Assembly: GCA_029531795.1 (NCBI GenBank)
Contig: JAPEIS010000009.1
Coordinates: forward strand, 868,001 to 932,000
Origin: Sclerotinia nivalis
Lineage: Eukaryota; Ascomycota; Leotiomycetes; Helotiales; Sclerotiniaceae
DNA length: 64,000 bases
Direction: 5' to 3'
Positions within the stretch are counted from its first letter, which is position 1; each line of letters opens with the position of its first letter. The position numbers were made by a program, and so were the translations under genes. Below are positions 22,501-35,896 of this stretch, one piece after another. The notes beneath the pieces are model-generated. The model made no database searches. It saw only the letters and a program-made list of their open reading frames with translations, and was not told the DNA's origin.

Positions 22501-23660
22501 GATAGTTCGAATATTATCTTATTAATAAAACGAAACAAAGCTAGAAGTTTGTAATTAACGAATATCATCTATATTTGGGCTTATATTTTTATAAATAAAT
22601 ATAGAGAGTTCCCCAACAGAAAGCGGGGGCAAACGGTTTTTTGGATTGTGAATAGATCGATACCGATTTGCAATCTTTAAGATCGATTTTGGACGCGGAC
22701 AATTGAGAATCATCTGTATTTGATTATTTGGTTCTCTGTAGTGCTTTGTTCGATAATGATTTATACCAAATGTCAGACCCTGTTGAAATTCGAGATCAAT
22801 AGAAGAATCGTCAGATTGTAATATATAATCTTCATTTAGTATTTTTTCAATAAAAGGTTTTTTATAAGAAGTTCTTTTAAAAGTAGAAAATGTTTGAATA
22901 AATGAACAATCGATATCGTCTTTTGGACAATCCTCGATATATAAAAAGCAGTATTTATAAACTGTACATTTAGCTTTTATATCAGAATCGATAAGGAATT
23001 TATTTAAAGATTTGATAGCATCAATAATTTGTTGTAGAGTAACTTTTGCTAGATCCTTTTGTTCCTTGGTCGAAAATGGGATCATTGGTGTAATAACTGG
23101 CTCTGAATCATAATGTACTAAACAATTGAAAATACAATAGTTTGAAGAGAATGTTAAATTCATTTCCATTTAATTGATAGTAGGATTGTAACACTATAAT
23201 TATGATAAACCAAAGATTAATAACATCTTTGATTAAAACTAAATAATGTAAAAGGATTAATATTTATAGTGATTTTCTATAGCGATTTCCATCACAAAAT
23301 ATTCTGTAATTCTATCGGCGACCTTTTCATCGGTAAATCGGAGTTCGTAAGGGTAAGGTAAAAATTGTATTTCAATATTGTATTTGGAAGCAAAAGAACG
23401 ATCAGCAAAGACTTCTCCAGAGCATTCACTATCAATGAGATTTGTAATAATAAAGGGATTTTTATATACAAAGAATATAATGATTTTAACGAATAGAGAT
23501 TTGCTATTTATAGAGTTGAACTATAATGATTTATCTCTATTCATTCCTCGATTTACTTTCTTGCCTTTAGTATTCCTTTACGAACGATTTTTTGTAGAGG
23601 TTAATCTTTTCCTTGTTCGGGATTTTCCTTGATTGAATTGGGTATAGAGATAATCTCTTT
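19529..23660 (-). pseudogene. Element C pol: protease, RT, RNase H, integrase core
   Basis: Read right to left. The protease near 23400 keeps the catalytic Asp but reads LIDSE where LIDSG is expected. A 204-codon open block (22555-23169) parallels 12088-12696 of element A. RT is at 21445-22000 (YTVYLDNILIYS: the second Asp of the YLDD box is now Asn). RNase H is at 21046-21249 (VLETNASDWAS). The integrase core is at 19894-20244 (ISDRGTQFV). More positions are RIP-changed than in element A. The tail of this gene is stranded at 9394-9822. Confidence 0.85.
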
Positions 23661-23799
23661 TGGTTCGATATAGTTTTGTTATTGTATCTGATTCAAATAC
23701 TGTTGGCTTTGTATTCAATTATTAGTATATCCTCCTCGAAATCCATTGCGATTATTATTAAATCTATTGACGTCTCGAAAAGCTGGAATGGCAATATAT

Positions 23800-25178
23800 T
23801 AATCAGGGGCCGGATTAGTTGAGGCAACGGTATTGCGATTGGAAAAGGTATTAACGGAAGTTTGTTTGTTAGGAAGAAGATTATTATTGATATTATAAAT
23901 AGTATAACAATCAATTTGAAAGTAATCGATTCTATTACAATAATTGTAAGAAACCGTAGGATTAAACTTCTTTTTTTTATTTTGCAGATTCTTTTTTTGT
24001 TGTTCTTTTTGTTTCATTATATTGAAGTTTATAGGGTCATCGTTAGCAATAGATGCTTTATCAGAATTTTTATTATAATACTTAGTGTTATGAAGATTCT
24101 GACTTCAAATAGAGAATTTCTTTTGCTAACCATCAATATTGTTGGTTGTGTAGAGATTAGAATTATCAATGATCAAAGTTCGAAAAGGGGTTGTAATCTT
24201 TTGTTTTATTGTGTTAACAATTTTGCGATCAGATTTGTAGTAAGAGTTAGTAAGATGAGATAATGTAAAGAAAAAAACCGAAAAAGATTCTTTTGGATTT
24301 ATAGAAAGCTTGTCGAATTTGAGCGAAATTTCTCTTTCGATATTTACAAAGATATATAATTTGTTTAATTTGGCCAAAAACGAAACATCGGAATCGAAGC
24401 AAATAGGATCGTTAACGAATCTGGTGATATCTATAATATACTTTTATTGTATTTGATCATCGAGAAGATTAATAGTATAGTTAATCTTCTTTTGTTCGGA
24501 AGCAAAAAGTTGTAAATCGATTATTCAACAAAGTTGCAAATCCAATTTCCAGGACTGATAATCCTTTTGTCGGATAAGAATATTAGATCTTTCGCTTTTA
24601 AAAACGAACAAATTTTTCTGAATTTGGTGGGGAATGATTGGTTTCTAATTAATGGTAGTATTATTGGTGTTCAGCTGAACTTGCTTGTTGGTTAGAATAC
24701 AAAGAAGCTCGATGTTTTCTGTTTTAAATTCCTCGATCTTATTTGTTTGAGTAGTGATATAGATAGTTTGAATAGTAAAGCGATCTTCGATAACAAAGAA
24801 AATATAATTCAGATAAATAGTTTGTTCGTTAGGATTGATAACAAGGTTTGGTATCATTGGAGTATTCAATTCTGTTAGGATTTGTGTAATAATAGGCTAT
24901 TAACCAAAGACTTGTTGGATTTCGGTATGAATTCCTTCGATAGAAATAGGAGTTGTACTATTAGTAGATATAGAATCGGAAACCATTGTAAAAAGAATTA
25001 CAATTGCATCAAGTAATCGATAAGGAATTTGCGATTGTACAAAAGCAATCAAAAACAGATATAGAAGTTTGCGAATAAATACGATTATATAAAAGCAATC
25101 AAGGATCAGAAGCTGTACAAAAGCAAATAAGAAACACGATTGCACAAAAGCAGGCGAATTACGATAATGCGAAAGCAA
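23800..25178 (-). pseudogene. Element C gag
   Basis: This is the minus-strand counterpart of element A gag, with blocks MVSDSISTNSTTPISIEGI, NEQTIYLNYIFFVIEDRF and a decayed zinc box YNYCNRIDYFQIDC near 23960. It is broken by several stops. A minisatellite-like run of GATTGCTTTTGT-type units lies at about 25010-25190, matching that in element A. Confidence 0.78.
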
Positions 25179-25266
25179 TCGAAAACAGATACAGAAATCT
25201 ATAGATGATTTGGCAAGGCTAGATTACTTTGTAAAGTGACGGAGCCTTTGAAAGGGTAGTACAAAC

Positions 25267-25429
25267 TATTACGGTGAAGGAAAAGGTATGTATAGGTTTG
25301 ATCTATTATTGTACTACGAGGAGGAGAAGAAGGTCAAGGAGGTGATCTGACTATATAGAAGTGAGTGTATGCATGTGTGCCTAAGGCATACATGATCACG
25401 TGCAGGTGAAGAGAGATGAACCCGTAACA
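25267..25429 (-). repeat. 5' LTR of element C
   Basis: It is 163 bp, starting TGTTACGGG on the minus strand and ending TAATA. The ATCGT duplicate follows at 25430-25434. Confidence 0.93.
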
Positions 25430-25434
25430 ATCGT

Positions 25435-28052
25435 GATATACTACGAAATCGTTGTGTTGAGATCTAGCTGCTAGGATGTATTCTAATATTGTTTGTTCAA
25501 AAGAAAGTATGATCGATTGATTGCTATAAATTATAAAAAGATCATTGTAGTTTAATAATATTGTAATTGTTTATAATCTTGATTTTGCTAATTTAGTATT
25601 TGATTTAGTAATCCTTTTTAAGAAGGCGAAAATGTAAATAGGATTAGGTAAGGATGGGAGTATTGTTCCTTCTTTAATTGTTTTATTCATTGTTTCGTTT
25701 CTGGGGATATCTAAATGTTTAGAAATCTATCGGATTCGAATTGAACCAGGGCGGGTATGTGGTAAGCGAGGTTTGAAGGGTCAAGCTGTAGTTAATTTGC
25801 AGAATTCTTTAAATATTGATTAAAAGGATTCAATCGAATGAAAGCCTAAATGTATAGCAATTTCCAGATTATTCAAGAAAATCCAAAGATTTGTAGCAAA
25901 TCTAGTTGAGGATAGTTGAATTATTGTTTAAGCATCTTTCAGAATTATAATTGTTTCGGTATCGAAGATTTCAGTATTATAACCTAATGAGAAAATTTAT
26001 CGATCCATTTGCAGATTGTATTGATAAATCATTGATTTATCTTCTGTAGTATTATCCAAAGCTTCGTTTTTCGAATCATTGGAGAAGATTTGTAAATCAT
26101 TTTTTGGAATTGTAGATATAAACCTTTCGAAATCTTTAACTGTTTGATCTTTTGAACGATCAAAAGAATCATTGATCTTGATTTCTGTAATAATATAAAG
26201 TTCTTTGTTTTTCCAAAGAAAAAATGCAATTGGATTAATATATTCGGTTTTTGGAAAGATTAGAATAATTCTTGAAAACCTTGATTCGGCAATTCTGATA
26301 TTAGCTTTAATTAGGATATTTTTGGTTCGGATTCGAAAAGGGTGTTTAGGATCGAGCCGAATTATTCGAACCGCAAAACTTTGGAATATCAAATTGAATT
26401 CAATCTCGAGAAGTATCAAATTTGATTCTTTGTATAAAGCAATAATATTAGTTGTATAGAATATAGAAAGGATTATTCGAATATTAATTAGTATAATTTT
26501 ATTTAAAAGTTTCAAATATCTATTTATCTAATTCGAGATTATAAAGTTTCGATCTCGTTTTCTAATTCGACCAAACCATCAGGTTTCGGCTGTAAAATAG
26601 TATTTCTTCAAAATACAAAAAGTAATTGCTCTTTGAAGCAAAATTGATGGGATGCTTCGAATTGTCTTTCCAAGCGAATGCAAAGCATTTGCAATTGTAA
26701 GGGCTTTAATTATAAGGATTTAAATATAAAATTTGAAACTCAATTCTTTATCGAAGTAGATTCCTAATTATCTTAGCGGATTTGATTTTTCTGTTACTGA
26801 AAGATTTTCTGTATAAATGATTAGATTTTCGATATCTTTTCTGAAGCTTTTGAAGAAATATATCAGTTCGGACTTCTTAGGATCGAAGGTGATTCTTTCA
26901 GATTTGCTCTATTTCAAAGCCTTCAACATTTCAGATCATAATTGATCACAATTAGATTGTAAGTTTGAAAAAAAAGCTATTAATGCAATATCATTTGTAT
27001 ATTCAAATCTTCGAATAGGATTGTTTAATCAAAATAAAGGGGCTATATAAAGTATAAAAAGGATGGACGAAATTGGGGAACCTTGTGGCAAACTATATCC
27101 AATACTAGTATTGGGCTTTGTTTTGCTGTTAAGCCGAATACGAACTAATCGATTTGTCGAAAACGATTGTATTTATCGAATTAGATTGTCAGGCCATCCT
27201 TGTTCTCTAAATCGATGAACTAAGCATCCTAGGAGAACAGTATCAAAAGCATCTTTGATATCTATAATTAATAAAGTAGTTTTAGAATTTGAATTCAAGA
27301 TCATTTTTATATCATATGTAAAGCAAGTTGTGAGATCTATCGATGAATGTAAAGGAAGCGTTCCGAATTGTTACTTAGCTAGTATTTTGAGGGTTATAAT
27401 AATCCAAGATATCTTTTTAGTAATCAAATATTTGAGGTTTTTTTCTAATATCGAAAGTAAGATTATTAGTTTATAGGATCTAAGGTTCGTATAATCTGAT
27501 TTGTTCGGTTTTGGGATGATAATTACAATCGCTGATCGAAAGTATTCAGGGTGATAATTTATTTCAAGACATTTTTGAAAAAGTTATAGAATACTGGATT
27601 CAATCTGTAATTATACTAATTGTAATATCTTGATTAGGATTTTATCTATACTAAAAACTGTATTATCTATATCGAAGATAACAGTTTGAATATCTTGAAT
27701 TGTAATTTCAGGGAATAAAATGGAATGGATAAAGATTATAGAAGAATCGAAAAGGATATTATCGATTTTAGTTGTATTTGTTAGTAGATTATTGATAAGT
27801 AGATCTTTTTTGGTTTGAATAATTGTAGTAAAGGAATGATCTAAAGGGTTTGATAGAAAAGGAATTCGATATATTTCAATTGATTGATATTATTTTGTTA
27901 TTTTAAAGATATTCTTTATTTCCTTAACCAAATCAAGTTTAAATAGCCAGAATTCCTTTTTCGCTTTCTTAATAGTTTTTCGAAGATTCTGTTTTGATTT
28001 TGTAAAGTTATTTGTTCGATTTTTCTGAATAGTTATTCGATAGGCTTCGATA
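25435..28052 (-). pseudogene. LINE2 ORF2, reverse transcriptase and RNase H
   Basis: The minus-strand Tad1-like pol is parallel to LINE1. It begins in the pre-RT linker (IKKAKKEFWLFK near 27960) and continues with RT motifs SYKLIILLS, LPQGSPISSILF and a decayed palm box FEYTNDIALIA (Asp to Asn) near 26990. A region LNKIILINIRIIL to WKNKELY follows at 25997-26515, then RNase H with IRIR..SKHLDIPRNE near 25720. No frameshift is evident, only stops and missense changes. It is more decayed than LINE1. It is split on the left by element C and on the right by D/E. Confidence 0.85.
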
Positions 28053-28057
28053 CAAAG

Positions 28058-28294
28058 TGTCACAGGGTCAGGGCCGGGCCACTGGACCGGCCCCTTTAGT
28101 AAGCTCCACCTATCCGATCCAGCACCGAGCGGGGCACGCTCGATGATCGTACCCTGTAAGAGCACTAGAGTTCAGAGTTCTAGTACATATAAATATATTT
28201 AAAGGAAACATTTCTTTTGTAGAAACATAATTCTTTGAGTTATATCTTATCAATAAAAATGATTTCTGTTATTCTGTTTGTTGTTTCCGTAATA
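28058..28294 (+). repeat. 5' LTR of compound D/E
   Basis: It is 237 bp, running TGTCACAGGG..CCGTAATA. The first ~80 bp are GC-rich (GGGCCGGGCCACTGG). The lower part matches the LTRs at 47672 and 50544. Confidence 0.92.
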
Positions 28295-28599
28295 CTATAT
28301 AGTTTCCTTCTATTTATATTGATACTTCTACAATATCGTTCTGTCTGTATTCGTCTAATCAGTTTGGCTCCCCTGAAAAATTCGCTACCGTTGTAATCAA
28401 TGATATTACGATCTGGTATTGTTATTTCATTTCCCTTTACGAATTCAATATAAGAATAGAAATAGAAGTGATCGATCTGCAATCTGTAGTTCAAAAGTTT
28501 ACTTTCGATTTGCAAATCGAGAAAACTATATTTATATGATGGAGAGAGGAGAACGATAAATTGATTATCTATTTGATTCAATTTTATTCTGTCCTTGTT

Positions 28600-29912
28600 G
28601 TTCTATCTGTTTCAATTTCTATCGATCAGATTGACCTTTTGCTTCTGATTCCTGTTATAATCCCAACTGTTGTTTTTGTTCTATCGAAACCTTAATTGAA
28701 TGAAAAAGTATCTAATCCTGTATTGTTTGATAGAACGAAAATCGATCTTGATCGATTTGTCGATCAAATATAAAATAAAATATATACTAATTCCGATTAC
28801 TTTATTTTTTTGTATTCCTATCTAACTTATATAATTGGAAGATTAATTGGACCTATTGTTGTACAAATTCGATTATATAATATCAAAGAACAATTTATTA
28901 AATTTGTTGATTATAAAGATCTATTATAAATACTGGAAAGAGTTTATAGAAATCAGAATAAGCGGATCGAGGTCTGGAAATTCTTAATCAATTTGAGATA
29001 GAGAAATCAATCGTTCTATATCTTCTATATTGAATTCCAAAGATTAATATTAGAAATTGGGATAATCGATAACAATAGTATTCTAGTTATTTTATTAGAA
29101 TAAATCCTATCGAATGAACTGAAGAATTAGATTATTATTATCAAGCTCTTTATAGATAATACCAATACATTCGCTGCTTTTATATAGATATTGAAGAATC
29201 GTTATTTGTATCTAATAGAACCGATCGATTCCAATTGTAGTCCAATTGTTCCGCTACTCTATACTATTATTCAAAACCTGAATCCTATTAATCGTATCTT
29301 CGCTCTATCCCCGAATCCTATTGTTCGATCTATTGTTCCTATTACGATTATATTTGCTGAAGATTTAATAGATCTTAGTTCCTAAAGATATACTAATAAA
29401 CACAAACGAAGGGAATACTTCTGTTATAAATCTGTCAATCATTATATAAAAGATTGTCTATTCTTAGATAATCGTTTTGTATAAATTAGAGTTAGCCTTA
29501 CTAATTTTGCCCTATTGTTTCTTATTCCGTTTTCCGTTCAGATTTAATTATATACTATATCATTATACAATCTATCCCTTTCTAGTTTCTCGAATTCAGG
29601 AAACAGAGCTTATTTGGTATAAATTGTTATCAAACGAAAGTTCTATGTATATTATATTTATTTATTGTTGTAATTCGAGATTTATCTTTCGTTGAAGAAA
29701 TAAATAATCGAACAAATTTGATGATATTATTTGTTATTATTCTGTTGATGTTTGATCGATCCTATTCTATTTATATTATAGTAGATAGCAAATGCAAAGG
29801 ATATACTTTTGTAGATCGAAATTGGACTGAAGCTATCAAGCTCTCAATGTACAAATTATCTGTTTCGTTCGAAGTTATTAAGTTCGATGGGAAAATACTG
29901 CCTGAAAACTGA
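28600..29912 (+). pseudogene. Element E gag and protease remnants
   Basis: This is heavily mutated sequence. A nucleocapsid-like box FCYKSVNHYIKDC lies near 29414-29455 (CCHC with the second Cys lost). A protease core IIVDSKCKGYTFVDRNW lies near 29775-29825, where the D-S-G triad reads D-S-K. Stops occur every 50-100 codons. Boundaries are approximate because no continuous frame survives. Confidence 0.6.
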
Positions 29913-30399
29913 GTAGATCGTTATATTCTAGCCGATCTGCAAATCAATGATTACTACAAAAAGAGATCAAAAATCTATATTATTGAGTTAGCCCATTATC
30001 CGATTGTTCTGGGATTAGTATAGCTAAAGAAGTACGATTCCTATATTGAATTTACATTTAATATATTTTGATTCGATAACAAGTTCTATCGAAAATTCTG
30101 TAATATATTGTTGCAATCATCCTATATGAAAGTGTTGCAGGATATCCCGGAGAAAACCTGTCTGGTATATCTGTTTTTCTGTTCGGATGCTTTTCAAAGC
30201 AAGAATATTGTATCTATATCAATGAAAATCTATACAATATATATTCATTATAATTATAAGATGTTTTAGGTTATTATAGATTTGATTAACAATATCCTAT
30301 TCCAAAGAAAAGACTCTATTCTATTTGATCTGTTTAAGGAATTCCGATCCTGAATCGATATATTCTTTTTGCGAAACGCTAACAAACTGTCCCTGCATC

Positions 30400-31601
30400 G
30401 ATTGTATAATTACAATATCCGTTTAAAGAAAAAAGCCAAATTATCATTTGAAGCTTTTTATTCTATATTCCAAAACGAATTTATTGTTTTGAAAGATTGA
30501 TTGTCCGAAAACCTTCAAAAAGGGTTTATCCGTTCGAGTTCGTTTGTTTCGATTTCGCTTGTTTTGTTTGTCAAGAAACCCGATAAAAGGTTACGATTCT
30601 GTATCGATTATCGAATTTTGAATAATCTATCAACGAAAGATTGCTATCTGTTATCATTTACTAAAGAATCCTTGAACAATTTAAAGGGAATGAAGTTCTT
30701 TACGAAGATCGATATCATTTCTATATTTAATAATATAAAAATTAAAAAAGAACAAGAATATCTAATTGCTTTCCGTATCCGTTTCGATCTGTTTGAGATC
30801 CTAATCATGCTTTTTGGATTAATCGGTGTATTTGTTATATTCCAATGTTTTATTAACGATACTCTACAAGAATATCTAAATATATTCTGTATTGTTTATT
30901 TAGATGATATTCTGATCTATAATAGAATCTGCTCTAAATATATCGTTTATGTTCAAAAGATCCTGGAAGTTCTAAGGAAGGCTAATCTATATACGAATCT
31001 GAAGAAATACAACTTCTTGAAACCTGAAGCCAAATTCCTAAGCCTTATTATAGGCCGGGAAGGTATCCGAATGGATTTTGCAAAGATCAAGACGATCGTC
31101 GAATGGAAGATTCCGGTCCATCTAACAAATGTATAAGTATTTATCAAATTTGGCAATTTCTATCAATGATTTATTCATGGTTTTTCGTTTATTATATATC
31201 TACTGATTAATCTGATCCGAAAGAACGTTTTGTTTGTTTGAAATCCTATTTGTGTGAAAGCTTTTTCTGTTTTGAAGATAGCATTTACTAAAACATCAAT
31301 TCTAATTGTTTTCGATTGGAAAAAAGATATGATCGTAGAAATCGATATATTCGATTTCGTATCTATTGGAGTGTTATTCTAATACAACGATATAGGAATT
31401 CTGAAATTTGTTGTGTATTTCTCGAAAAAGTATTCAATCATCGAATGTAATTACGAGATTTATAATAAAGAATTATTGGCTATTATTCGATGCTTCGAAA
31501 AATAGTGTTTAGAATTAAAAGAAGCGTTATCTCTGATCTAAATAATTACAGATTATAAGAATTTGGAGTATTTTACAATTACCAAATTATTGAATTGTCG
31601 T
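30400..31601 (+). pseudogene. Element E reverse transcriptase and RNase H
   Basis: The longest open run is 30501-31136. RT blocks are GFIRSSSFVSISLVLFVKKP, LRFCIDYRILNN, FFTKIDIIS and CIVYLDDILIYN (catalytic pair intact, near 30895). After the TAA at 31135 the RNase H region follows ([31 protein letters not shown]). The frame is cut at 31601 by element B (target TAAGC) and continues at 38774, as shown by the unbroken homologue near 48520 in the D remnant. Confidence 0.82.
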
Positions 31602-31606
31602 TAAGC

Positions 31607-31861
31607 TGTAACGATCCTGTTATTCTATTATGCCATAAATGCCTTAGGCCATTCTTTCGGCTTTTGGTCCCCTCCGAAGGGACCAAAATGCCTCAGGTTA
31701 TTATTTTATTTATTTCACTCTGTATTCGCTTAAGGCTTTGATCCCTTTCGAGGAGATTATAAAAGGTTCAACTCTATTGTATTTGGTATGGTAGTTTGTT
31801 ATTCTTTAATATAGATTAATTGATTCATTTTATTATGCTTTGAATTAAGATTATCGTTATA
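31607..31861 (+). repeat. 5' LTR of element B
   Basis: It is 255 bp, starting TGTAACGATCC. Compared with the 3' LTR it carries several one-directional transitions. Confidence 0.93.
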
Positions 31862-32069
31862 TTATAACAAACTCATTAGTATTTCTGAGAAGAATAGAAT
31901 ATCCTTTGGGAAGACTATAATATCCTTTGAGAAGACCAGAATATCTAACTAGTTATACCTATCGAGATTATTGAACTAGCGAAACTCTTTATATATATTT
32001 GATTAACCTTTCCGAATTTTCATCGGTATTACTGTTATATTTATTTATTCGAGAAAACTCTGTACGCTT

Positions 32070-33335
32070 TTGCTTATTACTGTTAAATCCGCTGTAGCGG
32101 AATTACAAATTCAAATCGAACAAACTAAACAAAAAGAAGATCCTGGATTTGATCCAGGAGTCGACGAAACGGTAACTATAAATCCACCCTTATATTCATC
32201 AATTCGAAAAGAATTAATTCCTTTTGTAACCGAAACAATAAATCTTCAAAGCCTACAAAAAGAAAACCATGAAATCCGAACTCAAAACCAGGTTATATTA
32301 GAACAATTGGACCAGATTCATTTTGCTCTAGCTAGCTTTTTATAAAAAAGATCCTTTAATGCAGACGACAATAGATCTCCCTTTCGTTCTCGAATACGAC
32401 AACGGCATTCTCGATAGACTGAAGATCCCGATATTGTTATATCTAGCAAAGAAGGTTCTACAATAGAAAGAAGATCAATATTTATAGTATTTTCTTATGA
32501 AAGATTTAATGCGAAAGTGAAAGATCCTGAACTCCTCAACGATAGAATCAATCCTTCCTTCGAATCATAGAGACTTCTTGTAGAAGGAAAACTTTTGAAT
32601 AATACAAATCATTATCTAAACGAGGATACAAAAGTTTGTGCTATCTTCCGATGGATTACTGGTGATGTACAATAGTATTTAAAGCCGAAAATGATCCGAA
32701 AGGAATTTGCCATATACTAAAGCGTTTTGGATTACCTTGGCTCTATTTATCTTGTATCTAATCGATAGGAATTGGCTATAAACGAATTCCGATTCCTACA
32801 AATAGGAATTATGACTTTTCATTAATTCTATATATAATTTTTGGAACTTGTAGTAGAAGTCGATCAACCAGAAGATTTCTTTCGAAAAGAACTTACTTCG
32901 AAGCTTTCCTTTTCGTTGAGAACTGCGATAGTAACTATTATGGACCTTTACTCCGATTTCCAGGGTTATATGAATCACCTAATGAATGTGAACATAAGGA
33001 TATATATTGCGAATCAGAAATACACTATAATAGTCAGGAATCTTGATCGAAAAGCTTCCTTGCCTGACAATCGCGCTAAGAGTTCTATCCCCTTATATGA
33101 CAATACCAAACCAGAACGTATGGGAAGGGAAAAATCGGCCGTCCCTGGCTTCATACCGAATTTCAAATCTCACCCTCCTGCCCCATCCTTCGCTTGCTTC
33201 AAATACAAGGCCCTTAATTGGATTAAGGACTACATTTGTCCCTTTGGTATTTATGAGGTTGATATAGTTTCCGAAGATGAGGAAACCCCTTTGGAACTTC
33301 CTGATTCCGATTCATATGAGTCGGAAAAGGATTAA
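32070..33335 (+). pseudogene. Element B gag
   Basis: Frame 0 has about seven stops. The N-terminal part (32070-32345) carries a coiled-coil-like stretch (LQSLQKENHEIRTQNQVILE). The capsid region runs to about 33000. The nucleocapsid box CFKYKALNWIKDYICP near 33199 is a decayed CCHC with one Cys replaced by Tyr. An acidic C-terminus (VSEDEETPLELPDSDSYES) ends at 33335. The pol frame follows at -1. Confidence 0.75.
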
Positions 33336-33400
33336 TCTTTGGGAAAGTTTCCTCCCAAGGTTATCAATATAAACTCAAATATATTAATCTTCGGAGTCTT

Positions 33401-35700
33401 ATGGGTAGCAACAGTTTTCTATTCCTTTGTTACCTTTTAGTTTATGGTTTCCAAATCCGATCTTTTGCATTGGTAGATACCAATGTACTTGCTTATTTGT
33501 TTATTAATATTTGTTTTGTATATCAACTTTCTCGATGTACTAGCGTCCCTATCACTCCTTTGAACAATCCTATCCCTATTCAAGGATACGACGGCCGGCA
33601 AGGCGCCGCTATCATTCATTCTATCCATTTGATGTTCCAATTAAACAGTAGAATTTTCCTTCAAGTCCCTTTCTTATTAATTGATATGAGAAAGGATATT
33701 ATTATTAAAGATCTATAGTTTAAAGTTTATAATGTAATACCTAAATCCTTCAATTACCAATTAGTATAACCAAAGGATTTACCATCAATCCCATACTTTT
33801 CAAAGGACGTAATCATCTCCAGAAAATCTCTTTCAGCCCCCAAGCCATTATCCAACCCTGAATTTGAAAAAGATATACGACAACGTAATACCTTTTTCGA
33901 AATCGATCACCTAAAACCCTCTCTTCTTTTAGCTAGATTCACCATTAAGCATAAATAGGATTTATATACTAACCTCCGACAAATAGAAAAAGAATTCCAG
34001 GAAAGCTTATCTGTCGAACGAAATTTGCTTCTCTCCGCAGGGATCAAAACCAAGAATTTGCTTCCCTCCGCGGAGACCAAATCAATTAATCGCTCTGCAC
34101 TCTTAAATGAGCTGTTTTCCGAACACTATCAATCAATTTATCTCTTACAGATCGCTATCGACATCATTACAATCTCCACTGAAGTTTTCAAAATATATAA
34201 TCGTTGTTGCGATAATACTATCTTTTCTATTAGCATTTATGAAATCAATATAGTATTAAAAGATCGAATATAGAATTCGAACGATGAAGAGCTTCAGGAA
34301 CTGATCCAAAAAGTCCCCCAGGCTTACCATAAGTATCTTGAAATCTTCTTCAAAAAGGAATCAGATAAATTGCCATAACACACTATATACGATCATAAAA
34401 TCGAAATTCCCCCCGACGTATAATTCAGGACTAGTCTGATATACAATATATCTTCGGAGGAATTACTAATCGTAAAAGAATATCTAATGGACAATCTGAA
34501 AAAGGGTTTTATCGAAGCTAGTTCCTCTTCCTTCGCTACATCTGTACTTTTCGTTTCCAAGCCAAATAGTGGCTTACGTTTCTGTATCGATTTCCGACGC
34601 CTTAACGCGCTTACCAAAAAAGACGAATACCCTTTACCCTTAATCGATGAAATGCTAGTATATATATCGAAATCGAAAATCTTTATGAAGCTGAATATCC
34701 GGTAAATATTCTATTGAATTCGTATACATTCTGATTCCGAAGATTTAATTATATTCCAAATCCGATACAGAACTTATAAATATAAAATCTTACCCTTTAG
34801 ATTAACCAATAATTCTACTACTTATCAATATTATATAAATGATATTCTTTTCGATTTTTTGAATATAACATATACAGCTTATCTAAACGATATTCTAATT
34901 TACTTTGAAAACGAATCAAAGCATAAATTGTATATGTTACAGGTCCTTGATCGTCTCCGAAAAGCTGATCTATAAACTGATATCAACAAGTATGAATTCA
35001 ATATTAAAAGGATTAAATACCTTGGTTTTATTATCTCTACAAAAGGAATGGAGATCGATCTATAGAAAATTGAAGTTATAAAAGAATAAAAAGCCCTTAC
35101 AAACGTTAAAAGAATACAATCCTTTTTAAGGTTTTGCAACTTTTACAAACGTTTTATACAAGATTTCGAACGAATCGTTCGTCTCTTGATCAATCTAACC
35201 AAAAAGGAAACTCCCTTCATATGGGACAACACTTGTACTACTACTTTCAACCATCTTAAACAGGCTATACTTCAAACCCCTATATTGAAGTATTACCAAT
35301 CACATCTTCAGATCATGATTGAAACAAATGCTTCAGACAGTATTATCAGAAAAATGCTCTTTCAATTACACGACGATAATCAATAGCATCCTGTCACTTT
35401 CTTTACCAAAACCATACTTCCAGTCGAAATGAATTATGCTATATTCGATAAGGAAATGCTTGTTGTTATCAAAGTTTTCAAAATTTAAAAAATAGAACTT
35501 ATAAGTTCTCCTTATTATATTAAAGTCGTCATCGATTATAAAGTTTTAGAATACTTCATGATTAAGAAAACCTTAAATCAACGATAAACAGGGTGATCTG
35601 AAACTTTAGCAAACTTCTGGTTCGAAATATCATATCGATCGGGAGTCAATAATACCATAGCAAATACTCTTAATTATTGTGATCAAGAAGTGGAAGTGTA
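33401..35700 (+). pseudogene. Element B protease, RT and RNase H
   Basis: Frame 2. The protease (33401-33718) has LVDTN in place of LVDTG near 33469, so the flap-supporting Gly is lost while Asp is kept. RT is at about 34390-35100, with FIEASSSSFATSVLFVSKP, LRFCIDFRRLNALTKKDEYP, MKLNIR (first catalytic Asp changed to Asn) and AYLNDILIY (YLDD changed to YLND). RNase H follows at 35290-35600 (IMIETNASDS, FDKEMLVVIK). Both losses are G-to-A changes. The element is catalytically dead. Confidence 0.85.
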
Positions 35701-35896
35701 GGAAATAATATACTCTGAACATCGCACTCAAACTTTACTTCCACTAGAAATTCTTGACAAAAGGATATTGGACGAACTCAGTATAAAGAAAAGAGAGATA
35801 GTTGCGATCCTAACTATTGAAGCAAAAGAACTTGATCTTATAAATCATACCCTACAAATCAATTACACACATTCTTCTATATAATCAGAATGCAAT

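Larger units (their letters stand above)
8823..25429 (-). mobile_element. Ty3-type chromovirus C, split by element A
   Basis: Two 163-bp LTRs (8823-8985 and 25267-25429) and a 5-bp duplication ATCGT (8818-8822, 25430-25434) frame the element. It is read right to left as gag, protease, RT, RNase H, integrase and chromodomain. After removing element A with its duplicate (9823-19528) and the solo LTR with its duplicate (9243-9393), 6750 bp remain, against 6749 bp for the cleaned element A of the same family. A polypurine tract GGAGAGGGTAT precedes the 3' LTR on the minus strand. The copy carries many RIP-type substitutions. Confidence 0.92.

Noticed and set aside
23378..24263. Long plus-strand frames at 23378-23632 and 23862-24263
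   Set aside because: They are antisense shadows of element C gag and protease; mirror frames occur in element A at 10988-11389 and 11619-11867.
28240..28581. 113-codon minus-strand frame
   Set aside because: It lies across the LTR-internal junction of D/E opposite to its coding strand and has no domain.
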